64,000 bases of DNA from Thermoleptolyngbya sichuanensis A183 (GCF_013177315.1 NZ_CP053661.1:4092001-4156000); one strand, 5' to 3'. Shown: positions 49,464 through 58,999, counted from the stretch's first letter. Numbers and translations are program-made. The notes: generated by a model not told the origin, from the letters alone.

Positions 49464-49631
49464 TTTCGTAAAGCGATCGCCGTACAGGCCGCACCAGGGA
49501 AAGGCGTTAAGCCATGTCCTTTGTGCTGTTTGGAACCTGATCCGAGCGCATGAATAACAGTTAACTATTCTCGCCAAGAATCTGCCAAAGTGTCAAGTTC
49601 GCTTTCGTTTCCACCAGGGGATCTATAGTAA

Positions 49632-51275
49632 ATGAGTAATGCGGTGCGAAGAATCGCGTCTGAACATGACAGCGCTATGGTTGCTGGCAATTTCATCTAT
49701 CGCGGCTTAAAAAACGGCTTGATTCGGCTTATAAAGCTGCACTCGGTTAAAGGGCACTTGGGCTGGGCAGCGGGGTCGGCGCTGGTGGTGCCGCTGTGGT
49801 CGATGCCGATTTTGCCTGTGGAGGCGTTTGAGATGGAGGCGATCGCCCCCCTGCCGCCACTGATGCCGCTGCTGTCTACGGTAAGCTTGCCCCCCGCTTC
49901 GACAGATCCGCCGCCCGAATCGCCCCAGTATTTACCGAATTTCCCTTCCTTCAACAGCCAGCGGCTTGACCACCAGATTCGGCTCTATTCGCACTATGTG
50001 ATGACCGAGGGCACGCCTGACGTGCTGATCATCGGCAGTTCGCGGGCGTTGCAGGGCATCGACCCGGCGGTGCTGCGACAGGCACTCGCAGAACGGGGCC
50101 GCCCCAACCTGCGGATTTACAATTTCAGCATCAACGGCGCGACGGCTCGCGTCATGGATCTGGTGGTGCGCCAAGTGCTGCCGCCCGACCGCCTGCCGCG
50201 GCTGATTATCTGGGCGGACGGGCTGCGGGCGTTTAATAGCGCCAAGGCAGACGTGACGTTTAACGGCATCGCATCTTCAGCAGGCTATCGCCAGTTGGCG
50301 GCGCGTGTGCGGACGATTCCGCCGGAGCCTGTGCCCGCGTCGCAGGCGATCGCCGAGCAGCCGCCCGAAATTTGCCTGGAGATTCCGCCGATTCCGGTAC
50401 TGGCAAAGCCTGTGGGCAACCCAGCGGTCCTCGGCGCAACGGCGCAAGCATCGACCCCCGTCCCCACGACCGCGCGATCGCCCGCTGCAACCACGGGGCA
50501 AGTCACGGGGCAAGTCATAGGGCAAGTCATAGGGCAAGTCACGGGGCAAATTTCTGGAGGCGATCGAAAAGAAGAAAAAGGTCAAACGCCTCACCTAGAG
50601 CCTGTTCCATCCTCCTCTGTAGATTGGTCGAATCCCGACGCGGCGAACTTTTTCCTGGATCTTCAGTCCACGCTGACACCGTTGCAGGGGGTTCCTGATC
50701 TGACCGATCCACAGCGGGCGTTTCCGGGGGATGCGCTGCTAGCGGAGTCGCCCGTCTGTCTATCTTTTCTCGATCCAACGTTGCCCGCGCCGAGCCAAGT
50801 AGCCTCGGTGGTGGTGTTGCCCGATGTGCCTGCAAATTCGGGACTGCGGGCGGATGGCTTCGAGGCGATCGCTACCCAGTTCAACCCCGCCACATATTAC
50901 CGCCAGTTTCCCCGCGTTGCGGGCCAATACGACAGCAACTACACGCCGTTTCAGCTTACTGGCTCCCAGACCCAGGCGACGGTGGCGCTGGCCAGCTATG
51001 TGCGCGATCGCCAGATTCCCCTTGTATTCGTCAGCCTGCCGCTGACTCAGGACTACCTCGACCCGCTGCGTCGTCGCCGCGAGCAGCAGTTTCGCCAGCA
51101 TATGCAGCAAATCGCCACCCAGCAGCGGTTTCTCTTCCGCGACCTGAGCCTACTCTGGCCCACGCGCAATCAATACTTCGCCGACCCCAGCCACCTGAAT
51201 CAAGATGGTGCCGCAGCGGTCGCTCGTCACCTAGCCCAAGATCCGAGTATTCCCTGGCCATCGCCCCAGCCCTAA
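49632..51275 (+). CDS. DUF1574-like SGNH-fold protein
   Basis: This 547-residue protein starts with a basic segment and a hydrophobic stretch (about 47-65), probably a membrane anchor or signal. The folded part shows SGNH-type marks: VLIIGSSRALQGIDP (nucleophile-elbow Ser), YNFSINGATARVMDL, IIWADGLRAFNS and, near the end, YFADPSHLNQDG with the DxxH pair. The family resembles DUF1574 and polysaccharide acyltransferase/esterase partners. A long low-complexity insert (about 215-330) contains a 12-bp repeat in frame giving TGQVIGQV-like units. A second start (49677) is possible. Confidence 0.72.
   Translation: MSNAVRRIASEHDSAMVAGNFIYRGLKNGLIRLIKLHSVKGHLGWAAGSALVVPLWSMPILPVEAFEMEAIAPLPPLMPLLSTVSLPPASTDPPPESPQYLPNFPSFNSQRLDHQIRLYSHYVMTEGTPDVLIIGSSRALQGIDPAVLRQALAERGRPNLRIYNFSINGATARVMDLVVRQVLPPDRLPRLIIWADGLRAFNSAKADVTFNGIASSAGYRQLAARVRTIPPEPVPASQAIAEQPPEICLEIPPIPVLAKPVGNPAVLGATAQASTPVPTTARSPAATTGQVTGQVIGQVIGQVTGQISGGDRKEEKGQTPHLEPVPSSSVDWSNPDAANFFLDLQSTLTPLQGVPDLTDPQRAFPGDALLAESPVCLSFLDPTLPAPSQVASVVVLPDVPANSGLRADGFEAIATQFNPATYYRQFPRVAGQYDSNYTPFQLTGSQTQATVALASYVRDRQIPLVFVSLPLTQDYLDPLRRRREQQFRQHMQQIATQQRFLFRDLSLLWPTRNQYFADPSHLNQDGAAAVARHLAQDPSIPWPSPQP
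50493..50552. repeat. In-frame tandem repeat, 12 bp x 5, inside the DUF1574-like gene
   Basis: There are five units of A(CG/TA)GGGCAAGTC, encoding a (T/I)GQV tetrapeptide array in the low-complexity insert. Being a multiple of three, copy-number change would keep the frame. Confidence 0.93.
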
Positions 51276-51688
51276 TCTGAGAGCGTTGTGGGGTTCACAG
51301 CAGTTTTTCCAGCGGTTTATCGGATTTGTGAAGCCCGTCTGTGTAAAGTAACGGCCTGCAGGGCGATCGCCTTCTGTAAATTTCGGGTGGAGGAGGGCGA
51401 TCGCCCCTGTTGCCATCTCCGGGAAACCGGGCACACTAGACCTAGAGATTCGTTACAGCCAAACTGTAAAATTCGCAATCCTACTGGGCAATCCTACTGG
51501 CTTCTCATGACACAGGTTCAGGAAATCTAGAGCCTGAATCCGCTCAAACTCTGTTCAAACTCTCTGGTTCCAGGATGTTAGACCCAACTGATCTGGTCTA
51601 GCGTACATTGCATCCTTAGAGATTCACCTTTGAAAGTGCGTCAAAGTGCATCTTTGAAGATAACCCCCACAGTTCTGCAATACACGCC
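51276..51688. other. Intergenic region, no gene seen
   Basis: 413 bp with two HIP1 sites, a small hairpin (TTCAGG/CCTGAA near 51510) and short duplications (CAATCCTACTGG near 51476). Confidence 0.5.
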
Positions 51689-51970
51689 ATGCCCCAACAT
51701 CAAACGCTTTTATCCAGTGTCAAACCCAGTGTTAAACCCAGCGTCAAACAGCCAGCCGCAGTGTATCTGGCAGAGTTTGCCTACTTGGGCACAACCGAGC
51801 TAGCCGATGAACTGCTCATTCAAGCCGAATCTGCCAAGCAAGCAAGACGATTCGCAAAAGAATACGCCGCCCATTGGGGCATTGAGTTATTTGCGATTAC
51901 CCAAGCAACTAAGCAGCAAGTCCGCCTGTATCGACTGCTGGGCAGATCCGTTTTGCTGAGTGCAGCCTGA
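51689..51970 (+). CDS. Small protein of unknown function
   Basis: This 93-residue soluble protein has no family I recognise. After a repeat-derived start (SVKPSVKPSVK, from a 12-bp duplication) comes a compact alpha/beta region (AAVYLAEFAYLGTTELADEL, AKQARRFAKEYAAHWGI, LYRLLGRSVLL). Coding quality and codon use look real. It stands alone. Confidence 0.55.
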   Translation: MPQHQTLLSSVKPSVKPSVKQPAAVYLAEFAYLGTTELADELLIQAESAKQARRFAKEYAAHWGIELFAITQATKQQVRLYRLLGRSVLLSAA

Positions 51971-52502
51971 AGACGATTCGTGCATCAAGATTGGGGCATC
52001 AGCGGGCATCAGATCGGGCATTAGATAGGGCGCATTAGATAGGGCGGCGATCGCCTCGCAATGATGGCAATGAAAATGCGGCAAATGAGCGAGAGAAATC
52101 TCATCTGCCGCACTAATAGAAACGATCCCAGGGACGACTGAACAAAGGGTATTGAGCAAGGTATATTGCCGAAACCTTGTTGATCAACCCTTGATCACAT
52201 CGGGTGCATCCCACTTTTGTAACCCTCACCCTAAATCCCTCTCCCAAAGCGGGAGAGGGACTTTCAATCCGGCTCCCCTGCTCCATTTTAGGGAGAAGGG
52301 GCTGGGGTGATGAGGGCAAACTTGCAGAACTGGAATGCGCCTGATCACATCAATCCTTTATCAACCCTTTATCAATCGAAGTATGCGATCGAAGTGTGCA
52401 TAGAGAGCACCTGACCTAACTGCCTGACGACCCGAAATCTTGGGTAGAGGATTCACGGTCAGGAAGTTCGGTGTCAGGAAACCCTGATTGATTAACCTGT
52501 GG
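51971..52502. other. Intergenic region carrying repeat copy 1
   Basis: 532 bp. It includes short duplications near 51998-52045 (GGGCATTAGATA-like), the 135-bp repeat at 52203 and AATCC/ACCCTTTATCAA duplications near 52350. No gene is seen. Confidence 0.5.
52203..52337. repeat. Dispersed ~135-bp repeat, copy 1 (MITE-like)
   Basis: It starts GGTGCATCCCACTTTTG and ends GCAGAACTGGAATG, with CCCTCACCCTAAATCC and GGGAGAGGGACTTTC inside. It is ~90% identical by eye to 53545-53677, in the same orientation. The ends are imperfect inverted repeats (CATCCCA...). Confidence 0.88.
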
Positions 52503-52895
52503 CTACTCTTCAACTACGCCGTCTTCATCGATTTGCTTTAGGCGAATATGCTTTCGCCCAAGAGAAATCTCAAACTCGTCTCCGGGCTGCAAATTCATCT
52601 GCTTAGTGTAGGCAGAGCCAATCAGCAAGTTTCCGTTAGACTGCACCGTAATGCGATAGCTAGCGCTGCGTCCGCCGCGACCATTTGTCGCAGATTTGCT
52701 GTCTAGCTCAATTCCCTCAGCATCAATCAACGCATTCAGGAATTTCATCATATTGACCCGCTCTACACCATTTTTAGTGACGGTATAGTATCCGCACTCC
52801 CTAGCCTTCTCTTCCTTGGTAAGATTTTCCAGTTGCTTCACCTTAGCCAACAGAGATTCTCCTGTCAGTGGCTCGATCTTCTTTTTTCTACTCAT
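52503..52895 (-). CDS. cyAbrB-family transcriptional regulator
   Basis: This 130-residue cyanobacterial AbrB-like DNA-binding protein has an N-terminal region with KVKQLENLTKEEKARECGYYT and GVERVNMMKFLNALIDAEGI, and a C-terminal swapped-hairpin AbrB domain (about 75-125: YRITVQSNGNLLIGSAYTKQ, LQPGDEFEISLGRKHIRL). cyAbrB proteins act as global regulators of nitrogen, carbon and hydrogenase genes in other cyanobacteria. It is bracketed by two copies of a ~135-bp repeat and has a long upstream region. Confidence 0.9.
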   Translation of the reverse strand: MSRKKKIEPLTGESLLAKVKQLENLTKEEKARECGYYTVTKNGVERVNMMKFLNALIDAEGIELDSKSATNGRGGRSASYRITVQSNGNLLIGSAYTKQMNLQPGDEFEISLGRKHIRLKQIDEDGVVEE

Positions 52896-53544
52896 TCACT
52901 TAAACTCTAAAACGAGCGACTTAGAAACATTGCGCCTTGCCTAGCCGAAGACCCCATTCATCTGGTACTTCTATTCAGGACATTGCTCTAGCTTTTGACT
53001 TCACAGCGTTTGCCTGCTAGCTGAAGCATACCCTCTATGCCCTGTGCAAGGATCATGATATTCACATCCTTCACTTGCTTTAGACATGCCTCAGAAACGC
53101 TGTAGCTTGCCCCCATGTTACAACGAGATAGATAAAGCCATACATTTTTCTAAGCAGCGTTCGAGAAAGCTCATTTCACTCTGGCGCTAGAGCGATTTCA
53201 CCTTCTGATCGCGGCTAAATGTTTAGCCAAACCATTGCTTGTCAGCAGTTGTCCATATAGATGAGCCATTCATTAACCCATCTACATAGACGATGAGTTT
53301 ATATCAAATAACGAGTTTGGAACCAACTTTTTTGACAGGGCTTGTAGGCAAATTGAATCTAACCCGTTTGGTCATCTTCAGGAGGACCGTGGGCAGCCTG
53401 GGGGTAGCAATCAGAAACCGGCTTAAGATCGGTGCATCAAGATAGCTTCTGAGGCAGATATCTCCGCTTACTTGCATGACTGACTGGCTGAACGGAATCG
53501 ACTGGCTTTATGAGCGGAGTCACTACTAGCAATCTCAGCGCGAA
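52896..53544. other. Long upstream region of cyAbrB
   Basis: 649 bp with no family-like gene. It holds the cyAbrB promoter region (reverse strand) and one 18-codon frame with a strong ribosome site (53389-53445), which I do not call as a gene. Confidence 0.5.
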
Positions 53545-53677
53545 GGTGCATCCCACTTTTGTAACCCTCACCCTCAATCCCCTCCCAAAGCGAGAGAGGG
53601 ACTTCCAATCCGGCTCCCCTTCTCCCTTTTGGGAAGAAAGGGCTGGGGGATGAGGGCAAACTTGCAGAACTGGGATG
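53545..53677. repeat. Dispersed ~135-bp repeat, copy 2 (MITE-like)
   Basis: This is the second copy of the element at 52203, same orientation, ending GCAGAACTGGGATG. Here the outer CATCCCA/TGGGATG ends match better than in copy 1. Confidence 0.88.
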
Positions 53678-53959
53678 TGTCCCAGCGCGATCGCCCCCTT
53701 CCCTAGCTCAGGGCAGACGCATACTTAGGGCGCGAGGAGGTGAGGGAGGAATCGTCCCATGCAGCACGGTTAATATCCAGGGGTTTGGCAATTCTTCATA
53801 GAACTACGCCAAAACCGGAGCCTGCCAGATAGAATCAGGTCAGTGCAACCGCAGTTAGGATTCTTTAGTTAGGATTCTTTGTCAGGCTCTTTTTTGTAGA
53901 ACTCTTTGTCAGACTTTGTATTGTCGGACTCTTTGTTGAACCGTGGGGGAGGAGGCAGC

Positions 53960-54775
53960 GTGGACGAGCTAAGGGCAGCGTTGGAACTGGCGACCGAAGA
54001 GGAATTGGAAGTGCTGACTGAGATCCTGTTCTGCCGCAAGCTGAACCCGCTGGACTATGTGTATACGCCCGACCCCGTGGCGGTGTGTAGCCAGGAGCGC
54101 GATCGCTGGCTGAGCGATTTGGAGCAGCGCTTTCGGTTTTTGGCGGCGGACGGGATGACGGTGTTGCAGGGCAAGACGCGCCACGTCACCTATCGCCAGG
54201 TCTTGATCCAGATCTGCCGCTATCTGCGAATCCCCTATTCCCTCAGCCTGTCTACTGCTGAGCTAGAAGCGGAGATTTTTCTGACGTTGCTCCAGCGGGC
54301 GTGGCAGCAGTTGCCCCCGGCTGAGCAGCGGGTATTAAACAGCGAATTGCAGGAGTCGCTGTCCCATTCTGAGCTAACTCGCCAACTTCCGCCGTCGCTG
54401 CAAACCAACCCATCCAGCCTGCTGATGAAGGGCGGTAGTGCGCTGGCGCTGAGTGCGGTGGTGCGGCCGTGGCTGCTGCAAATGATGGCGCGTCAGTTTA
54501 CGCTACACGCGGCGACCTATCAAGCAGCAAAACAGGCCGGCGGGGCGATCGCCAATCAGGTTGCGGTGCGGGCTGCCTATCGCGGCATGGCCGCCAGCGC
54601 TGCTCGATATGGGGCTGTGCGCTCGGTGCTGGCGGTGCTGGGGCCAGCGCTGTGGGCCTGGTTCTTTGCAGATTTGGGCTGGCGGGCGATCGCCACCAAC
54701 TATGCCCGCGTCATCCCTGTCGTCTTCACCCTGGCCCAAATCCGCCTGATTCGCGCCGCCGAATGCCCCGTCTAG
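53960..54775 (+). CDS. YaaW-like protein of unknown function
   Basis: This 271-residue protein has an alpha-helical N-terminal domain (MDELRAALELATEEELEVL, CRKLNPLDYV) and a C-terminal region with moderately hydrophobic helices (about 155-260). The layout fits the YaaW/DUF3944-type family known in enterobacteria and cyanobacteria; its role is unknown. I choose GTG 53960 because GGGGGAGGAGG lies 5 bp upstream. The frame also opens at TTG 53906 inside a repeat. Confidence 0.72.
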   Translation: MDELRAALELATEEELEVLTEILFCRKLNPLDYVYTPDPVAVCSQERDRWLSDLEQRFRFLAADGMTVLQGKTRHVTYRQVLIQICRYLRIPYSLSLSTAELEAEIFLTLLQRAWQQLPPAEQRVLNSELQESLSHSELTRQLPPSLQTNPSSLLMKGGSALALSAVVRPWLLQMMARQFTLHAATYQAAKQAGGAIANQVAVRAAYRGMAASAARYGAVRSVLAVLGPALWAWFFADLGWRAIATNYARVIPVVFTLAQIRLIRAAECPV

Positions 54776-54830
54776 ACCTGCACCCTCCCCGTTAAGAGAC
54801 CTAGTTATCTAAGCCATCATTAAAGCCATC

Positions 54831-55055
54831 ATGTTGACCCTGGAAGGAACTGTTGAAAAATCTACCCTCGGCATGGGCGCGTGGGCGCTGAAGACCGAGC
54901 AGGGCACCTATGAGATCATGAAAAACGCGCCAGAGGGCTTGCTGAAGGCGGGTCAGCAGGTGCGCGTGACGGGCAAGGTACGCGACGATGTGATGTCGAT
55001 TGCCATGATTGGCCCGGTTTTGGAGGTGAGTGGGTTTGAGGTGATGGGATCTTGA
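54831..55055 (+). CDS. Small OB-fold-like protein of unknown function
   Basis: This 74-residue protein reads as a small beta-barrel: LEGTVEKSTLGMGAWALKT, YEIMKNAPEGLLKAGQQV, RVTGKVRDDVMSIAMIGP. No named family is recognised. It is 55 bp after the YaaW-like gene. Its last codons and stop lie in a 16-bp tandem repeat. Confidence 0.65.
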   Translation: MLTLEGTVEKSTLGMGAWALKTEQGTYEIMKNAPEGLLKAGQQVRVTGKVRDDVMSIAMIGPVLEVSGFEVMGS

Positions 55056-55084
55056 GGTGATAGGATCTTGAGGGCGTGGGATCG
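55037..55084. repeat. Tandem repeat, 16 bp x 3, across a stop codon
   Basis: TGAGGTGAT(G/A)GGATCT occurs at 55037 and 55053, with a decayed third unit at 55069. The TGA stop of the 54831 gene opens the second unit. Confidence 0.9.
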
Positions 55085-55243
55085 TAGCAGGATTGCCGGA
55101 GGACGCGGCTTTCTGGTTCTACCCCCTTCCGTCCATTGGCCCTAGCTCCGGAATCCTGGCTGCTTTTTGTGTAGTTAGTAAATACTCTCGTGTGATATCG
55201 GATAGAGATATCATTAGAGCGATCGCCCTTTAGATTTACAGCT

Positions 55244-56557
55244 ATGCTCCAGCCTCCTCCGGTTGCATCTCCCGCCCGGTCTACCCCTCCTGAAAAGTCG
55301 GTTTATCGCTTCAAAACTGGATCGCGTCTGATTTTAACTTCGGGCGCATTGGCGCTGCTGAGTTTGGGCGGGTGGGCAGTGTATGCCTGGGTGACCAGTC
55401 GGGGGGCCGAGCCAGTAGCGGTGCGCCTGTTGACGATAGAGCGGGATACCGTAGAAACCGTCATTAACGAAAGCGGCACGCTGGAGCTGGGCGGGCAGCA
55501 AACCCTGCTGTCGCCGCTGGAAGGGGCAGTAGAGCAAGTGCTAGTGGCTCCGGGCGATCGCATCGAGCAGGGGCAAACGCTGATCGTGTTGCGGAATCCC
55601 GATCGCCAAACGGCCCTGCTAGAGCAGGAATTGCAAGCTGCAAAGCAGGCGGAAACCCTGGCCCGCAGCCAGATGCAGATTGACGAAGCCAGGGCACAAC
55701 TGAGCGCCGACCAGGAGCAATTGACGACGCTGCAAGGGCTGGCCAACGCAGGCGCAATTTCGCGGGAACGGGTGCAGCAGCAAGCTACAGAGGTGCGGCG
55801 ATCGCTGGCAGCGCTGCGGGATGCAGAAACGGCCGTAAAGACGGCTCGATTAGAACTCCAGAGTTTGCAGTTGCAGCAGCGGCGCACCCAGCAGGAACTT
55901 CAGGACACCATCATTGCGGCACCGAGGGACGGCGTGGTGTTGGGGCTGAGCGTGAAAGACGGGGACGGCGTAGAGCGCCGGACGGAGTTGCTGACGCTGG
56001 GCGATCCGCGCCAGGAATTGGTGAAGTTGCAGCTTTCCACGTTGAATGCGACGCAGGTGCGACCCGGACAAATGGCGCGGGTGACGGTGATTGGGCCCGA
56101 CCCAACGGTGTATCTAGGGCGCGTGGTGGAGTTGTATCCGCAGGCGATCGCCTCTGAGTCTGGTGATTCCCAATCTGCCCAGACCACCGTGCCGACGACG
56201 ATTCGCCTCGATCGCCCAACAGGAACCCTAATTCCTGGCAGTTCGGTCAATGTGGAACTGGTGCTACAACAGCGCCAGAATGCCGTGACGCTGGAGATCG
56301 AGGCGTTGCAGCGCAATGGCGCAAATTCGTTCGTCTGGCTGATGGACGGCAACGGGCGGGCCCAACAGCAGCCCGTGGAACTGGGGCTGGAGGGACTGAC
56401 GGAGGTAGAAGTGACGAGGGGACTGCGGCCGGGCGATCGCGTCATTGTGCCGCCGCCGGACGTGCTGCTGACTCCGGGAATGCCCGTTGTGCCTGCAAAC
56501 TCGTTAGATACATCTGGCGGCAACGCGGAACCGGAATCGACGGAGGATGAACCGTGA
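55244..56557 (+). CDS. HlyD/MacA-type periplasmic adaptor (second locus)
   Basis: This 437-residue adaptor has a single N-terminal helix (about 28-50), the barrel-sandwich start VNESGTLELGGQQTLLSPLEG, a coiled coil (about 125-215) and C-terminal beta domains ending in an acidic tail. It joins an inner-membrane permease to an exit. The stop overlaps the start of the permease gene (GTGA). Confidence 0.88.
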   Translation: MLQPPPVASPARSTPPEKSVYRFKTGSRLILTSGALALLSLGGWAVYAWVTSRGAEPVAVRLLTIERDTVETVINESGTLELGGQQTLLSPLEGAVEQVLVAPGDRIEQGQTLIVLRNPDRQTALLEQELQAAKQAETLARSQMQIDEARAQLSADQEQLTTLQGLANAGAISRERVQQQATEVRRSLAALRDAETAVKTARLELQSLQLQQRRTQQELQDTIIAAPRDGVVLGLSVKDGDGVERRTELLTLGDPRQELVKLQLSTLNATQVRPGQMARVTVIGPDPTVYLGRVVELYPQAIASESGDSQSAQTTVPTTIRLDRPTGTLIPGSSVNVELVLQQRQNAVTLEIEALQRNGANSFVWLMDGNGRAQQQPVELGLEGLTEVEVTRGLRPGDRVIVPPPDVLLTPGMPVVPANSLDTSGGNAEPESTEDEP

Positions 56558-57735
56558 GCCTTGCGCCAGGAGATTTGCTGATGCTGACCTGGCGATCGCT
56601 GCGCGGCAACCCCGTGCGATCGCTCCTGACGACCCTGGGCACGCTGATGGGTGTTGCTGCCGTTAGTGCCACGCTAAACGTCGGCGACATTAGCCGCGCC
56701 GTGATTGCCCGCCGCCTGACCGACCAGGAAGCTCCCCAGGTGACGGCGATTCCAGAGTGGATGGGTGGCAATGATTGGGTGTCGCTTCAGCAGAGCGATA
56801 TTGCCTACTTGCAGCAGCGCTTGCCTCAGGCGGCCGTGGTCAGCGGGCTAAAGTGGGACGGGCCGAGAGAGGCGCTATTCCGCGATCGCCGCGCCCGGCC
56901 CAGCTTCGTTGCAGTAGACACCGACTATCTCCGCAGTTCTGGCAATCGGTTGCAGGCAGGGCGATTTTTTACGTCCGCTGATCTGGCGGCTTACCGTCCG
57001 GTTGCCGTGATCGATCAGATGTTAGCGGCATCCCTGTTTCAAGACACCCCGGCGGTCGGAGAGCAGGTTTATGTGAATCGTCAGCCGTTCACTATAGTCG
57101 GCGTAATCCATCGCAAAGTCAATCCCGAAAGCACGAATCGAGACGGTCTGTTATTGGTATCGCTATCGTTCTATAGTGCGCTCACGGGCGATCGCGGCAT
57201 GGATGCCGTGCGCGTTCGTCCCAAGCAGCTTGACCAGATCAAACCGCTGGAAGATCAGATGAAGACGCTGATGCAACAGCGCTACGGGGGGCATCGATTT
57301 TACACCTGGAATAACGTTGAAGAGATCTTGCAGCAGCAAGACCTGCTGAAGCTGACTTCCCGAGCCCTAGCGGCTGTCGGCGCAATTTCGCTGCTGGTGG
57401 GCGGGGTTGGCATTGCCAATATCATGATTGCTGCCGTAACCGAGCGCACATCGGAAATTGGCATCCGCCGTGCCATTGGCGCAACCCAGCAGGAGATTCT
57501 GGTGCAGTTTGTGCTGGAAGCAGTGCTGCTGAGTTCGATGGGGGGGCTGGTGGCGATCGCCTCGGTTCACGGACTCACGCTACTCGTCGCCCAACAGTTT
57601 GATCTGCCCTACCAATTCAACCCCCGCACTGCTACGGTAGCCATGAGTTCTGCCCTGCTCGTTGGCATCGGAGCTAGTCTGTTTCCTGCCCTGCGCGCCA
57701 GCCGCCTCGACCCGGTAACCGCGCTCAGGGAATAA
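56554..57735 (+). CDS. MacB-type ABC permease (FtsX fold), second locus
   Basis: The 393-residue membrane protein has an N-terminal helix (about 18-42), a periplasmic domain, and three C-terminal helices with LLVGGVGIANIMIAAVTERT and EIGIRRAIGATQQEIL. Its start is GTG, coupled to the adaptor gene. Unlike the 34891-38300 operon, no ATPase gene is adjacent, so its motor must be encoded elsewhere; the ATPase at 34891 is one candidate. Confidence 0.9.
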   Translation: MSLAPGDLLMLTWRSLRGNPVRSLLTTLGTLMGVAAVSATLNVGDISRAVIARRLTDQEAPQVTAIPEWMGGNDWVSLQQSDIAYLQQRLPQAAVVSGLKWDGPREALFRDRRARPSFVAVDTDYLRSSGNRLQAGRFFTSADLAAYRPVAVIDQMLAASLFQDTPAVGEQVYVNRQPFTIVGVIHRKVNPESTNRDGLLLVSLSFYSALTGDRGMDAVRVRPKQLDQIKPLEDQMKTLMQQRYGGHRFYTWNNVEEILQQQDLLKLTSRALAAVGAISLLVGGVGIANIMIAAVTERTSEIGIRRAIGATQQEILVQFVLEAVLLSSMGGLVAIASVHGLTLLVAQQFDLPYQFNPRTATVAMSSALLVGIGASLFPALRASRLDPVTALRE

Positions 57736-57807
57736 GCGGTTGGGCATTCAGGCTAAAATCCTAACCTGCGATATCCTAAGGGTGATGCCCGATTTTAACG
57801 TTTACGT

Positions 57808-58998
57808 ATGACCCAACGTTCCGATCGAATCTGCATTCTGGGCGGCGGGTTTGGAGGGCTATACACTGCCCTGCGCCTCAGCCAGTTGCCCTGGACGGAC
57901 GCAAAGCCAGAGATTGTGCTGGTAGATCAGCGCGATCGCTTCCTGTTTTTGCCGCTGCTCTACGAACTGGTGACTGGGGAACTGCAAACCTGGGAAGTGG
58001 CCCCTCCGTTTTCTGAACTGCTGGCCAACACAGGCATCCAGTTTCGCCAGGGAGCCGTTGCCCACATCGATGTCACCGCGCGTCAGGTTCAGCTTCAGGA
58101 TGGCGCAACGCTGGACTATGACCGCCTCGTGCTGGCGCTGGGCGGCGAAACGCCCCTGACGATGGCTCCTGGCGTAGCAGAACACGCCATTCCCTTCCGC
58201 TCGATTGACGATGCCTATCGGCTGCAAGAGCGGCTAAGAATCCTCGAAGCCTCTCCCGCTGACCGGGTTCGTGTGGCCATTGTGGGCGCGGGCTACAGCG
58301 GCGTGGAACTGGCCTGCAAGCTGGCAGACCGGCTGGGCGATCGCGGCCGGGTGCGCCTCGTGGAGTTGGGCGACCAGATCTTGAGAAACTCTCCCAGCTT
58401 TAACCGCGACGCTGCGACAAAAGCATTGGAAAAGCGCGGAGTCTGGATCGATCTGGAAACCCAGGTGACCGAGGTGACCGCAGACAGCATCTCGCTAGAC
58501 TATCGCGGCAAGGTGGACACCCTTCCGGTAGACATTGTGATGTGGACGGTGGGCAACAAAGTGCCAGACTTTGTGAAAAGCCTGCCTCTGCCCCAGACCG
58601 AGCGCGGGCAACTCCTCGTCACCCCGACCCTGCAAGTGGTAGACTATCCTGAAATCTTTGCGCTGGGCGACCTGGCCGAGATGAAGGATGCCGACGGGCA
58701 AAAAGTGCCTGCAACGGCTCAGGCCGCGTTTCAGGCAGCAGACTATGCGGGGTGGAATGTGTGGGCCTCTCTGAGCGATCGCCCCCTGTTGCCCTTCCTC
58801 TATCAGCACTTAGGCGAGATGCTCTCTCTTGGCACCACAGAAGCCACCCTCACGGGCCTCGGCGTTTCCCTCGACGGCCCCGCCGCGCATCTCTTTCGTC
58901 GCCTTGCCTACCTCTATCGAATGCCCACCTTCGACCATCAAATCAAAGTAGGGCTGAACTGGATCACGAAACCGATTCGGGATCTGCTGGCAAGCTGA
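57808..58998 (+). CDS. ndbB: Type 2 NAD(P)H dehydrogenase / quinone oxidoreductase, NdbB-like
   Basis: The 396-residue FAD enzyme has the N-terminal dinucleotide motif ILGGGFGGLYTALRL, a second one for NAD(P)H (VAIVGAGYSGVELAC) and the FAD-contacting ALGDLAEM. A C-terminal amphipathic part (KVGLNWITKPIRDLL) could attach to the membrane. Length and sequence style fit cyanobacterial NdbB, which reduces demethylphylloquinone in phylloquinone synthesis; another type 2 NDH role is possible. Confidence 0.82.
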   Translation: MTQRSDRICILGGGFGGLYTALRLSQLPWTDAKPEIVLVDQRDRFLFLPLLYELVTGELQTWEVAPPFSELLANTGIQFRQGAVAHIDVTARQVQLQDGATLDYDRLVLALGGETPLTMAPGVAEHAIPFRSIDDAYRLQERLRILEASPADRVRVAIVGAGYSGVELACKLADRLGDRGRVRLVELGDQILRNSPSFNRDAATKALEKRGVWIDLETQVTEVTADSISLDYRGKVDTLPVDIVMWTVGNKVPDFVKSLPLPQTERGQLLVTPTLQVVDYPEIFALGDLAEMKDADGQKVPATAQAAFQAADYAGWNVWASLSDRPLLPFLYQHLGEMLSLGTTEATLTGLGVSLDGPAAHLFRRLAYLYRMPTFDHQIKVGLNWITKPIRDLLAS

Positions 58999-58999
58999 A

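Noticed and set aside
50493-50552. CRISPR-like array
   Set aside because: The units are contiguous 12-bp repeats without spacers and lie inside a coding frame. No true CRISPR array is seen anywhere in the window.
53396-53470. Known small RNA (6S, SRP or tmRNA) in the cyAbrB upstream region
   Set aside because: I compared it mentally with the conserved cores of these RNAs and found no convincing match.
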